From Gloeophyllum trabeum ATCC 11539 (Eukaryota > Basidiomycota > Agaricomycetes > Gloeophyllales > Gloeophyllaceae): a DNA stretch of 64,000 bases. Positions 22,916 to 37,639 of the stretch are shown in pieces; the first letter of the stretch is position 1; every line of letters starts with the position of its first letter. Below the pieces are notes generated by a model. It was not told where the DNA came from. It searched no databases and worked only from the letters and a program-made list of their open reading frames with translations. The DNA is taken from positions 218,614 through 282,613 of the forward strand of contig NW_006920411.1 of the NCBI RefSeq assembly GCF_000344685.1. The letters are read 5' to 3'. The translations under genes and the position numbers were made by a program.

Positions 22916-25687
22916 TTATGGCTTGAAAGCGTTCCATGCATCATTCAACGCCGCGAACACGCCGTTTGCAATCATGCGTTGTTCTACCGTCGTATTGCCC
23001 GCATTGAGCTACGACACCCATCAGCGCGGGATTCATTACATCCGAGACACGAACACCCACCTTATCAGGATGCACCTTCGCGATAGCCTTCATGTACCTA
23101 ATCTTCACCTGGGCGGGCGTAACCAGCTCATGCAACCCAACCTTCTGCCATCCCAGCTCTGGCCATAGCACCGTGTCCAGGCTCGCAATCAGCGCGCGGA
23201 TATTCGTCTCCTTCCCGCCCTTCCAGGCCATGATGCGCGCATCGATTGTGTCTTTCAGCTCATGCTTTGCCTGATCCTCCGCCTCCGCCGCCTGATTGGC
23301 CTCGCGGAGCTTCGACACAGCAGCCTGGGACGCAGCCGCGCCCACCTTCGACGCCCTGACCTGCGCCGCCGACGAAGGCTTCGCCTTTGGCCTGGGAGGC
23401 GTCGCCGAGGGAGGCTTGTCCGCTGCCTCCGTATTGGCATTGACCATCCTCCGGCACCGCCCAGCCCCCGTGATCGCCTCAGTCCTGACCTTCCCTGCGA
23501 AATCTGCGCTAATGATGGCTTCCCAATCCTTCTTGGCCTCCTCCCACTTCTCTCGCCCTTCATAAGCTTCAGCGCGTCGCCTCCAGGCCTTGATTAATCC
23601 ATCGGCGAGATCCACCCCGGCGCCGTCTTCCTCCCTCGTCACCTTCGCCTCCTTGGACGGATGGTACCCAGCACCAATCAGCTCGATCACGGCGGTGCAG
23701 TCTTCAACTGCACCTGCATGGTCTCCCGTCTTGAGCCGCGCCAGGGCGCGATTATTGTAAAGCTGCACGAGGAGTAGATGCGACTGAGGAAGCGCCGCAA
23801 TAGCAGACGTATACGCAGTTTCCGCTTCGCTGTACTGCCCGAGCTTGAACTTCTCCCCGCCGACTGCCTTATGCTTGGCGGCGGTCGCAAGAGCTGCTCG
23901 CGAGGCACTCACCGTCTGCCGCTGGATTAACGGGGCCGGTTGTGCCGGGGGAGTCGGCCTGGAAGAGGACGGGTGTTCTGGCACCTTATCCCTCGCAGGC
24001 GTCCGGTGCCTGAAAGGCGACTGATACACAGCGGGCGAGGCCGAGAATAAGTCTCCGACGGCAGGTTCTGCCTTCTGTGGCTCCACCCTCGCCTTCCGCG
24101 GCGCGGGGGCAGGGGCAGGGTCCTCCGGTTGATGGTCATGATCATCTCGGAATCCCTCCTCTCGCTCCTGACCTCGCCTCCGCAGCTGCGTTGGAGACAC
24201 TTCCCCGTCGTCGTCGGCAGCCTCCTGCATCCACCGCGGCTTCCCGTCCGCCCTCGGCGCGCTCCCAGCGCGCGCAACCGCCGCCCGTTCCTCGTAAACC
24301 TTCTGCACCTTCTCCTTCCCCTCCTTCCAAAATGCGTTTGCCTTGCTGAACATACTCGCTCCCAACACGCTCGCCTGCGCGAGAAGTTTGTCCGCTTGGT
24401 CCTGGAAGAACGCCTCGGAAGTCGCTCGCTCTCGCTCTCGCTCTCGCTCTCGTTCTCGTTCTCGTTCTCTTTCTTCCGGGCGTCTGCCAGAGGACCTGGG
24501 GTTATCCGCGCGCTCGGGCTCGCGGGTCCGCTGTGGCCGTCTCGGCGGTGCTCGTCGCTCGGGAACGGGTGACTCGGATGCAGCACCGTTGGAAAGCAGC
24601 GTTTCGAGCGCCGCTTGGACATCTAGTCCGGTCTCTGTGGCGGCTAGAGCTACCCGAGCTTGCTGAGGCGAGAAGCCCATCTCCACGATCTGGCCAAGAA
24701 TGTGGGGAGGGGGAGACACTGATCTGCCATTCCCATTCTGAGACGATGATTTCGGTGGTGGTTGTGCTGCTTCCTAGGAGCAAGCTCGTGAGTGGGCAGG
24801 CGAGATAAGAAGGAATTCGGAAGACAGCTAGAGAAACAGTGAATGTCACGTACTGGAGGTGACTTGCGCCTGGCTGCAGCTGCGGGTCTGCTGCCACCCA
24901 AGCCTAGTAAATCGTTTTCGTCTCCAGATTGATCGTCCAACAATCGGTCTTCTCTATCTCCGAAGTCGAAGTCCCCGGGCGTGCTTGATCGGGAGCCATT
25001 GGACGGCCCAGGTGCAGGAGATGTATCAGAATGATCAAATCCTTCCAGGTCCAGTAGGGACGCTGTTTGAGAGCGAGACGGTCTGGTAGGAGCAGGTGCG
25101 CTAACGGGCTTTGCTGAGAAATCGCCCAGACCCCAATCATCATCATCGAGAGCAGAGTGAGCAGGAGCCTGAGATAACTTCGTCGAGGTAGACAAACCGA
25201 AATCCCAGTCATCATGCGGGGCCGATGATGTATTCGCAGTAGCCTTAGACGACATACCCAGAGAGTCTAGGCCATCCCACGGCGATGATTGGGAGCTCCT
25301 GATTTCATGCTGCTTCCGCAGCTGCTCCTGCCGCTCTCTCTCAGCCTGCGCAGCCCGCTGTGCTATGGTCATTCTGCTAGTATTGCTGGAGCCTGCCCCC
25401 AAGGAACCCGATAATAGTTCTCCAAAGGCATCTCCACCAGATGATTTCGCTGGGGTCGCCGATGGTAGTTTGGGGGTCGACCTCTGAGACTGAATGACAG
25501 CTGGCGTTATCGGACGTGGAGAGCCTGAGGGAGAACCAACAGACGCAAGCAAGGAGAAAGCATCATGTTTCGGCTGAGCTCGCTGAGTACTGTTCAAAGA
25601 CGGAGACGCAGAGCCTAGCGTACGCGCCGGCTGGGCTGGCTTACTCGAAGTAGTAGAATTCCAGAGGTCAGCAAAGGAGTCAGCCAT
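22916..25687 (-). CDS. SWA2: Auxilin-like J-domain protein (UBA-TPR-J), Swa2 type
   Basis: Three exons, 24854-25687, 23061-24773 and 22916-23008, give 879 residues. The N-terminal part is Ser/Pro/Asp-rich with clathrin/adaptor-type motifs (DDWDFGL, LLDLEGF, DLLGLGG). A UBA domain follows (about 300-337, around EMGFSPQQARVAL), then a Glu-Arg repeat, a TPR block (about 580-720) and a C-terminal J domain (about 790-879) with HPD (KVHPDK). The last exon LNAGNTTVEQRMIANGVFAA is typical for auxilins. The protein would recruit Hsc70 to remove clathrin from vesicles. The start ATG at 25687 gives MADSFADLW, a usual beginning for this family in basidiomycetes. Confidence 0.9.
24427..24478. repeat. CTCTCG/GTTCTC microsatellite inside the auxilin-like gene
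   Basis: An imperfect 6-bp repeat on the plus strand that is read on the minus strand as alternating Glu-Arg. It stays in frame and lies in the linker after the UBA domain, so its length may vary between strains. Confidence 0.85.
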
Positions 25688-27182
25688 GCTGCGGGTGAAT
25701 GCACCTGGACCAGCTCAGGCAGAGAGAAGATTGACTATGCACAGAATGAGTACAGATCTCACAAAGACAAATGGCAGAAGAACGTGCTGTGAACGCGTCC
25801 GACGCGCTGATGAGGCTGAAAGCATGACGGCTGGTTCGCCAAAGACGGAACTTCCGGCCGGCCCACGTGCAATGCGCCGCCACCACCCCCGACGACGTCC
25901 CGGGACGCGCGGGCGGCAAGCCGTTACCAGAGCATTCGAAAAAACCTTAGCGCTGGTGGAAACACTTACATAGAACTGGTTGAAGAGATTTATACCGCCA
26001 GACAGAGGTTGCAACCGGGACAGGTGCGGCTATAATGTAGGTTGCACATGGTGGATGGAGGGAAAGAGGGAAAGAGGGGAACAGCAACGGCAGTGTCCTT
26101 TTATAATTTATACAGAAGAAAGTAGAAGTGGTATTGAAGCACCTGACATATGCCATACGGTAAGGCACTGTGACTTCAATGTCCGTGAAACCAATCCGGT
26201 AATAACACTCCCATAAATGGCAAATGTTCTGGCAGTACATTCCGGATTTCTCCGCCTCGGGATCCCACAGCAGCACGATATGTACTTGGACGAAAAACTC
26301 AATGGTGCTGGTGATGGATGACAGTCAGGTAACTCCGTAATTTCAGAGCCGAAACTGGTATGGGACTACAGTGGTCAAGCCTAAAATTCAGCACGAACGT
26401 AAGTCCATCTGCAGAAGTATCATTTGTTTACTTCGTCCATACTCACAACTGTGCACGGCCACCGACATCCGTAAATGTGCGACGCTATGGGCCGGTGGCT
26501 GGTCGACTGGGTACTGGAACGATCCATCTGCACTACATATTCCTTCTAGCAATAGGACTGAATTACTAACCCCGCGCGACCCACACATCACCGCTATATA
26601 CCACAGACATTGTGGCAAGCGGCGCCAAATATCCAGGAGAGGGGGGGAGGGACTATATGGGACGATCTGTGTACGAGTGTGCGCCCATGTCTCTCAGACG
26701 CCCTAGGATTGGAATCTTCGGTGGTATTCTGTCATTTTATCTCGTGACCCCGAAGAACTGAGGGTATACGTTGACCACGGCGCCAAAGCAGCGCAGTTAT
26801 GTATATATAGCTTCATCCTTTAGCCCCGTGCTTTTCGAGACAGACAACTCCTTCATATGAGCAAAGGTCAGTACATCTTTGGCACGCCGAACTCTACCAT
26901 TCAAGTGCTTATGTACTGTTTTTACCGACAGTCTCGTAAATCCGCTGTGTCCTGATCCGCATAGCTCTCAACAAAGGAGTAGGATTACCATTCACGCATC
27001 GTATCCAGAATATCACTGCGCAGACGGATGGTCCTGTGCTATGTCCACGGGGCTGGGCGGAGAAATGCAGGAGAATCCGTTTCGACCTGGGCGCATACGA
27101 GATGGTGCAGCGTATAAGGCGGTCCGAATGGATAAAAGGATCGTCTGGACCGCCCCAGTAGCTACAAGGCAAGGCAAACACA
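25688..27182. other. Long intergenic region with candidate TATA boxes
   Basis: No gene seen, and in particular no cytochrome (heme b) domain that could belong to the downstream CDH-like gene. TATATATA near 26802 and GTATAAGG at 27112 are candidate TATA elements; the latter lies about 70 bp before the ATG at 27183. Confidence 0.45.
27112..27119 (+). promoter_or_regulatory. Candidate TATA box of the CDH-like gene
   Basis: GTATAAGG, about 70 bp before the ATG. Position fits a fungal core promoter; not proven. Confidence 0.4.
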
Positions 27183-29677
<2,495 letters not shown>

Positions 29678-29782
29678 AGACCCGTCAGAACGACGAACGT
29701 AGTCGAAACTTCAACGGGGAGAAAAATCCAAATAGTGTCATGCTCTATTCGTATAGGCAGTAAGCAGTGCAGAATAGCGGTA

Positions 29783-32700
29783 TCATGTCCGTTCGCCTTC
29801 ATCCTTCTTGTGACAAACCGGACATCCCTGGTCCACCTTCGCTCGAACAATAGCCGTACTGAACCGAGGCTTCAGCACACTAGATATATCCAGCGGGAAG
29901 ACAAAGAAAGACGCACAATGCTATTTTGCCACTAAGACTTCGTCCGCCGCCCAAAGCCAGACCGGCAAGACCATGATCCGGCTGCTGAGGAAGGGCATCA
30001 CCACCGCTAGCGCACGTGGCGTGGACGATGTGTCGGCAAAGGAATAGCAATACCAATGATTGCGGAAACCTCTGCAAAGGTTTCGAACATATCGGACAGA
30101 GAGTCTTAGCTGCGGGAGATGTTAGAGGGATGTTCTTGTACGACCCGTACTTGTTTCCGCCACTTACCGGACAAGAAGAATCCACTGTTCTGATCCCTCT
30201 GTAATCGGCGAGCGAAATCTGCACAATCTCCCTCTAAGATCCTCTGACATCCGTCCAGCAGAGAGATTTGAAGGTTGAAGTCCTGGAGGATCTTGATCAG
30301 GGCTTCCTTCAAACCGGGGATCTCCAAGCCATTCTTGATTCGCCGTATAAGACGGATGGGATCTATCTCTGCCCCGACGTTCTCTAAGAGACCACGTATG
30401 AAAGCTACCGAGTGACAATGAACACTTTGCCTTAGCCCATCACTCTAGGATTTATAGGCGGCTGAACTCACTGGGTCGTGTCTCAGAGTACTTCAAGAGA
30501 TCCTCCCATAGGTCGTCGTCGTTCTGCTCTTTCGCAAAATCAATAGCCTATGAATGACGGGGTGAGCTCGTTGTCAGAATACTTGGAGGGGAACGTTGGC
30601 GTATACTTACCCGGCTGACGTCGCCAAGTCTCTCGATGATTAAGTTGAGAGCTTGCTTATTATTGCCCATCCGGCCCAGGAGGAAAACCATCTCTGGGAC
30701 AAGATCACGTTCTTTGCAAACGTTGTATGCCTTCGGGAAATAAAGTCTCAGCTACATTATTCTTAGCATAGTAGCACGAAAACTGGTACCTTCTCCAAAC
30801 TGTAATAATTGCTGGCACGCAGGAAGTCGATGAGTCGCCCGGGTGCGTACTCCGCGTACAAAGGCACCTGACGGATCTTTAGCGACCGGTACGAGATATA
30901 TCCCGTATATTCCCTACCTGAGCGTCTGCGAAATCGGACGCTAGGAATGGGTCCTTCTTGAACAGTGCGTCCAAGTAGAGGAAGAGGTAATAAGGGCGGC
31001 TCTGCAACTGCTGTACAACTCTGCCTATCTGTTCATAAGCGTTAACTCCCACTTCTGAACTTTCTACCGTCGAAAAGACTGACCGGTATGGAGTGCGTAT
31101 GGTCGACAAGCAGCTGTATGGCAGTACTCTCGGAGTCATCAACCTCGTAGCCATCTTTCCTTCGTTTCTCGATCACTTCCTGGTCAAACTCGACCAGCAA
31201 CAGTACCTGGTCCTGCACAGCCGTAAACAAGTTATTTTCCCTGATGAGGTCAAACACGTTCGGGCGGCGCAGGCGCAGGAGATACGGCAGGGCTTTGCCA
31301 GGTTGTCTGTTCGCTGTATACCTAATGAGGCAGAAGAGTTATACGATCGGACAGAGTAAGGGAGATTATCACACTTACAACTCTGCTAGGCACTCCATGA
31401 GTATGGCTGCCTCAGGAGCTGTGCGAGCGGCGGTCGATGTAGATGGTGCCTTATCGAGCTCCGATTGGACAGCGACAATGACAGCGGAGATGTCATATAT
31501 ACCCCTTGGCCAGTCTTTGATCGTTTGCAGCAAAGCCTGCGCGAGGACTTAGTCCAATAAAAAGAACAGAAATTTGGACCCGCTTACATTTCTATCGTGA
31601 GTGAGGAAATAAGCGAGTACCATCTCGTACACCAAATGGCTTAGTTTCGGCGACTCTGTGGGCACATATGGAATGATAGTCTTGGGGTCGGTATGTTATA
31701 TACAGATGGCGCGAACAGTGACTGTAGTCGACTTGCCTGCATCTGTCTTTTCTGTGCGAAAACAAAGATCCAGTCTTCCCAACGCTTCGCGTCTTGGCCG
31801 CAAACCTTTGGACATAACTTTGCAGCCTTGACGAAGTCGCCTAATGCAACGTAAGCAATGACTTTTGACCACACCTCGCAAACGACTTGACATACCTTCA
31901 ACCACGAGATGCTCGATGTACCTTTGTCCAATCTCCACGGCATCAACGGCGCCCTCCCCTTGTCCGGCCTCGTCCACCCCCAAGTGCTCCACCTCCTCAA
32001 GTGCTTCCTCATACCGCTCTCTCTCAACTAACCACGCAATATGATCCCGTCTATCTCTCGACCTGACAATGACCAGATCCTTCGGGCTCAGCACAACGTA
32101 GGCCCGATCTCGCACAGTATCTAGCCCCTCACTATCGACTGCGGTAAGTACATAATCGTTGCAGGCCCACTTCTCGAATCCTTGTATACTAAGTAGATCC
32201 GCTGAGAGCTCCTCGCCGGCCCGGGAGATGATGCGCAATTCAGGGCGTTCCGCGGCTTTGCGAGCCTGCCGAGTACGGTCGTCTGTCGCTTCCTCCAAGA
32301 AAGACATGTCCGGAGGCGTGTACGCGAGGACCAGGAAGGTAGTGAGGGCAGGCACAGTAGTAGGCGCAGAATTCTGAGCATGACCACTGGGCGTACTCCG
32401 TCCAGAGGCAGAGGGGGCGCGGGAATGAGCGGATACAGAGGGGTGTACAGCGCAAGTGGGGGAAGCTAGTGGATGGGGTACGATACCTGCGATCATGCAG
32501 TCCAGTTTGAAGACAGCGGTGATTTCAACGAGAAGCGGGGGGAGATTGGCGGGGGAGGTGGGGCTCCGAGGACGGGCACGGATACGAGCGACTTTGATGT
32601 GGTCTGCCCATGCTATCAAGAGAGTGGAATTGTCCTGCCAATGCAGGGTGCACTTAAATAGATCAGCACGGGGACTATCTGGTGGCCGGTCGATGAAGGT

Positions 32701-33704
32701 AATCCGTGACTGCGAAACAGTGTCGTAGATCTTGACGCCCTAAATCACGGCCGTTGTGTAAGCAAGGATGGCCCTTCGCCGGCGCATACTTACTAGGTCA
32801 TTGGCCCAGGCTATCAGCCGGTCCCTCCACCGTACATTCCAAATAGGCCCTTCCCCGCTGTGTAACACGGTCTCCTTGTGTCCTAACCAACCTTTCTCGT
32901 GCAGTACGAGAGAGCCGGCCATACCACCACAAACGAAAGCCCGCGTGCTCTTCTTAGCAAAGTTTGGCTCCATGCTGACCGTCCGCATCGGCCGCTTCAT
33001 GTCGAACAGGTATTGTTCCGGCGTAGAGAGCGAATGTATGACAACCTGTCCTAGATGCAACGTAACATAATCTGTCGTCTATGTAGCTATGCCCTACTCA
33101 CCATCCATAGATGCCGTAGCCACAAAGTCCGCTGTGGTATCCATCCCTATGTCTATGACCGATGCGAGATGAGGTTTGTAGGACTTGATCCTCTTTCCAG
33201 ACATATCCAATATATGCACTATGCCGCTGTGTGTGCCCAGGGTCTAAGAGCGCCGATCATATTTATTCCTTGCATAGGTAATTCGTGCGAAGGACAGCGT
33301 ACCAGCAACTTGTTGGATATCGTCAGAGCAGACGCGGAATCCTTCTGCAGAAGGTCCGGGACAACTCCTCCAAGTCGTTCGTACTTCAGAGCAGGTTCCT
33401 CGTCTTCATCTTCCTCCTCATCCTCGTCTTCGTCGTCATCCTCGTCTTCTTGCCCCTCCCGCTCTTCGTCCCGTCCATGCCCTTCGCTCTCACCCTGTTC
33501 ATCCCCGCTCCGTTCCTCTTCGTCCGACTCACCATCTGTGCCTTGCGGACTTGCCGTCTCAGCAATACCGTCTGTACCATTCATCGGCTTGTTCATAGTC
33601 TCCGGGCTGGCCGTTACGACCCCGTTCTTCTCCTGATCATGACCGTCCGCAGCGTTCTCCTCTGTAGAGCATTCTTCGTCGGTTGAGGGGGATACAGACG
33701 ACAT
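29783..33704 (-). CDS. VPS41: Vps41, HOPS tethering complex subunit
   Basis: Fifteen exons (minus strand, 5' to 3'): 33303-33704, 33102-33243, 32794-33050, 31896-32739, 31737-31861, 31588-31680, 31379-31536, 31084-31321, 30918-31028, 30790-30867, 30611-30730, 30472-30547, 30168-30404, 29917-30109, 29783-29879; 1056 residues. A very acidic N-terminus (runs of Asp/Glu) precedes the WD40-like beta-propeller (EPALKYERLGGVVPDLLQ, ATASMDGQVVIHSLS). A clathrin-heavy-chain-like helical repeat region follows, then a C-terminal RING-H2 (CPICSKPL, CRHIVHATC, GCPVCHKK). This is the complete Vps41 plan: vacuole fusion and AP-3 vesicle docking. The intron after 31737 begins with GC instead of GT. The start lies 165 bp from the divergent CHS5 gene. 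Confidence 0.93.
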
Positions 33705-33869
33705 CGAACGTCGAAGAACGGCGAAGCAGACTAGCAGTCGAGGTAGTCCGGCGGTTCAGAGCTAAGAAGCAACCGTGGTTGGAGCGCGCAGGTGGCGCGT
33801 AAACGCGTTCCTTCCGCCACATTCCCCTGGACTTGCTCTACAGCTTACGCTCGGTACTCTCCAGCCAAA
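33705..33869. promoter_or_regulatory. Shared promoter region of VPS41 and CHS5
   Basis: Only 165 bp separate the two divergent start codons, so both genes must be driven from this interval or from inside each other. No clear TATA box. Confidence 0.6.
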
Positions 33870-35502
33870 ATGGCAAAAACGCAGGATGGCTACATGTTCA
33901 CAGTCGGAAAGCTAGGTACGGAATTGTCTAGCAGTTACCGTGACGAGAGAAGTATAACCGCAACTAATGTATTGCTGTAGACGCTGGCATGGCGGTATGC
34001 AGGATATACCCCAGATGATTGCAAGCGCAGGCTGAAATCCATAATACAGATTCTGCTGGGCGAGAGAGCTCATCTTATCGAGTTTCCGTCGTTGCTATTA
34101 CCTCCCGGAACTACCGCTGGTTCGATAGTCAACATCTCCGTCACTCAGAACCATGCCGAGGAGAAACGGAGAGACAATGAGTTCTGGGCGTTGCAGAACG
34201 AGATTCTGGATGCATTTGGAAGGGAATCTCCCGAGCCACCAAAGCTTCAGGTACGTCACATCCGGGACATGAGACGATTGGTTGACATGGCCGTGCGCAG
34301 TTGCGGAACGTTACACAAACGTCTGTTACTCTCGAATGGCCCCCATTGAAGCTGGCGACGGCGAAGCTGCGCTCACTCGATATATACCGAAATGGACAGC
34401 GCCTCGCAGCCATCCCCTCTCCCCTCCAGAATACCTCCTCCAAGCTCTCGGGACTCGACATCAACACCGAGTACTCCTTCCAACTCATCCTTCGTACGAC
34501 TGCCGGCACCTTCCCCTCGAACCTCATCCGTGTCCGTACACATACTATGACAGACACCTCCGGCATCTCCGTCTGCTTCGGCAACGTGCAGGACTTGGTG
34601 CTGCTCGAGAACGCAAAGATGGCGCTGAGAGAGATGAACGCGAAATGGAGCGATAAGATCCAGATTGACACAACGCACTTTGTGTGCACGACGCCTGCTG
34701 CTACGCCCAGTGGGGCGGAGGCGAGCGGCAGCATCAGTAGTGCGCCCGGCGTCGAGTACCAGCGCGCGTTACAGTTAAGTATACCCGTGGTCCAGCCTCA
34801 ATGGATTTTGGCTTGTCACGCAGAAAAGAAGTACGTATACGACACATTCCATCCGGATGGCATTCTCATGTTATTATCAGAATGGTGCCCATCGCTGGTT
34901 ACTATCTAGGCGTCAACCCAGGCACGCCGATGCACTCAGCGCCATTCACGCGCCCCCAGTCAATGTCGCAGGTATCCCTCCCGCACTCCCCGACGCGGCC
35001 CACCCCAGGCTCTCCCGCGCAGAAAGCCGCCAATCGTGCCTCAATGCCGGCCCCCGCCCGGTCGTCCAGTCAACAATCGATACCCACGGAAAGCCAAGTT
35101 CGCGCTGGATCCGCGACGTTCGAGCCTACTCCCGAAGAACAAGGGGAAGGTGAAGAGGGCGACATCGGAGATTCCGCGCAGCGCAAAGAGGAGGGCAGGA
35201 CGTCGAAGAGCGCGAAACGGCGGACGAGGAACGGGACGATGGACAAAGCGTTCAAGTTCCCTCCTGAACCTGAGCCTGGGCACGCGGAGCCGGCTGCGTC
35301 GCCTATACCAGAGTCACCTTCGCCGCCTAGAGTGGAGAGCCAGCCGGCTCCCTCGCAGCAAGCGGAGGAACCAGCGCATGTTATTGCACCTTCGAGCGTG
35401 GAAGTGCCGCCGCCGCCGCCTGTGGAGAAGGAGAGGGCTCCTGCGGCGCATGATGAGGGCGAGGAGGATGTCGGGGAGACTGAGGAGATTTCGTTGAATT
35501 GA
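33870..35502 (+). CDS. CHS5: Chs5, exomer component for chitin synthase export
   Basis: Five exons: 33870-33915, 33981-33994, 34050-34250, 34301-34830, 34881-35502; 470 residues. N-terminal Chs5 dimerisation region (VGKLDAGMAILLGERAHLIE), a fibronectin type III domain (about 90-180, around TSVTLEWPPLKLATAKLRSL), a BRCT domain (about 185-285, SGISVCFGNVQDL to VVQPQWILACHAEKK), and then a long, low-complexity Pro/Ser/Glu-rich tail. This matches budding-yeast Chs5, the scaffold that brings chitin synthase and other cargo from the trans-Golgi to the cell surface. Exon 2 is only 14 bases; it is needed to give the family's LDAGMA. Confidence 0.92.
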
Positions 35503-35746
35503 GGACCTACGCGGCCGTAGATACTAAGATAGGCTATTAGGATTTCTAATGTTTTTAATACGTCGCACCATGATGTGATTCCTGCTACGTGCTATATCGT
35601 GACGGTATAACCCTGTTGTGGCATTTCTGTACCGCTTTCCATTTCCCTCTTGACTGCCACTCATAAGCCTTGTACTTTGCTTGTACGGCTGCTAGGATCC
35701 GTCATCCGCGATGCTACACATTTGAAGGAACACTGTTGAGCTGCAA

Positions 35747-37284
35747 ATGATTGACGAATGGTCGTCGAACCTCTTGCAAACGGATCCGATGCGCGCGTAC
35801 CGCATGAAGCGGGACGCAGCCCGACGCACGGTGCAATCCGCCTACACGATCCTGGGATTCATCTCTTCTGGCACGTACGGGAGGGTATACAAGGCGCAGA
35901 GTAAAGGTGACGATGCGAAGGTGCATGCTATCAAGAAGTTCAAGCCTGACAAGGAGGGGGACGCGGTTACTTATACCGGTATAAGTCAGAGTGCGATACG
36001 AGAGATAGCGGCGAGTAATGAACGCGAATGGTATTTTGGTGTAATTGACAGATTATCGCTCTAGCTGAACAGGGAGTTGTCTCATGAGAACGTGGTATCC
36101 CTGAAGGAAGTTATCCTCGAAGACAAGTCCATCTATATGGTGTTCGAATACGCCGAGCATGATTTCCTCGTACGTTCCTCCTTCCTTTCATGTATCCCAT
36201 GCTGAGGCAGAATAGCAAGTTATACACCACTACTCCCAAACTCTGCGCGCGCAGATCCCCCCGGTTGTCCTCAAGTCGCTCATCTTCCAACTCCTGAATG
36301 GGCTTGTATACCTCCACTCGTGCCACATCCTGCACCGCGACCTCAAGCCCGCAAACATCCTTATCAGTTCCTCGGGAGTGGTGAAGATTGGTGATCTCGG
36401 TCTGGCACGACTGATCTATGAGCCTCTCCAGCCTTTGTTCGCCGGAGACAAGGTCGTCGTGACCATTTGGTATCGCGCCCCGGAATTGCTTATGGGTGCG
36501 AAGCACTACAACAAGGCGATCGATTGTTGGGCAGTGGGGTGTGTGATGGCCGAACTGGCGAGCTTAAGGCCCATATTCAAAGGCGAGGAGGCAAAGTTGG
36601 ACTCCAAGAAGAACGTGCCTTTCCAGAAGGATCAGCTGATGAAGATATTTGAAGTCCTGGGCACACCCGAAGGTGCGCAACCTCATCTTCAGGTCTGTTT
36701 CTTCAGTCTGATTATTGTGTCAATAGAAAAGGATTGGCCAGGCATGAAGGAAATGCCCGAGTATCAGAACATGAAGCGGCTTGACAGGTGGGGAATACTG
36801 CGATCTAGCCTTGCGGGAATCTGAAGATGGCTCAGGTTCGAAAATCGCCTGCATGACTGGTGCCAGACCCGCGTCCGGACACCTTCCGGGTACGATTTTC
36901 TCCGGCAGCTTTTTGCCTACGACCCCGACCGGCGTCTCTCCGCCAAAGAAGCCATGCTGCACGAGTGGTTTCAAGAGGAGCCTAAGCCGACTGCAAAGTA
37001 CGGACCTTATGTTCTGTCGGTCCGTGCAGCAGTTACTGATATGAGTGTTCCGCAGCGCCTTTCAGTCAGTGTCGACGCACCAGATACCCCCGCACCGACG
37101 GATCACGCAAGATGACGCGCCGTCCATGATGCCCATGCCGCAACCATCGCAGGCGCAGGGACACTTGCACCCCTCGGCTAAGCCGGGAAGTTCGACGAGC
37201 TTTGCGAGCTTGACTCAGAGCGCTGGGGGTGTCACCTATCAGGTTTCGAGCGCATCAGCCAGGAAGAAGGCTCGAATGGGATAA
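35747..37284 (+). CDS. SSN3: Cyclin-dependent kinase 8 (Mediator kinase, Ssn3/Srb10)
   Basis: Six exons: 35747-36010, 36065-36169, 36216-36672, 36727-36787, 36836-36997, 37056-37284; 425 residues. Kinase landmarks: P-loop [12 protein letters not shown], cyclin-facing helix [10 protein letters not shown] (resembling the SMSACREIA of CDK8, not PSTAIRE), catalytic [13 protein letters not shown] in place of DFG (CDK8 usually has DMG), and [14 protein letters not shown]. The C-terminus is low complexity. It should phosphorylate RNA polymerase II and transcription factors within Mediator, with cyclin C. The first intron starts with GC (GCGAGT), needed to join REIA to [10 protein letters not shown]. 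Confidence 0.93.
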
Positions 37285-37639
37285 TTGCATGCTTCTCCTA
37301 CGAGTATGACCTCTCTTGCGCGGCATCTGCTATTTTCTTTTGTGTGGACATCGATGTATTTGCAGGTGAGTTCCGCGACAGACTGTTATGGAGTGCTATT
37401 TCTGGGTCCCGAATACACTTGCCTGCGCTTAGAATATTCGCTTTGTATAATGGAGCATCTGTAGCTAGGCCTAGGGCGGTTCCGAGTCTTGAATTTGTTA
37501 CAACGCGTTACCCACTCAGGCTGCGTAGCCAGACTGCGCTTCGTGTCGGCTCTCAAATATCACGTGATGCGTCTATTCTTAGCGCCTGTTTCCCCGCCTG
37601 CAGCCACAAATTCGGTCGTGCACTTTACATGCATCTTCC
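37285..37639. other. Intergenic between CDK8 and the deacetylase gene
   Basis: No separate gene. A longer frame here (37344-37724) is not conserved-looking and overlaps the first exon of the deacetylase. Confidence 0.5.

Noticed and set aside
24420..24480. CRISPR-like or array-like short repeats
   Set aside because: It is a simple 6-bp microsatellite inside a coding exon, in a eukaryotic genome; no spacer structure.
25688..27182. Possible cytochrome domain for the CDH-like gene
   Set aside because: I looked for the family's Met/His heme region and secretion signal and found neither; the signal peptide lies directly before the flavin domain.
33285..33686. Plus-strand frame rich in Leu/Phe/Val opposite the VPS41 start
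   Set aside because: It is the complement of the acidic Vps41 exon; hydrophobic composition follows from reading GAA/GAC codons backwards.
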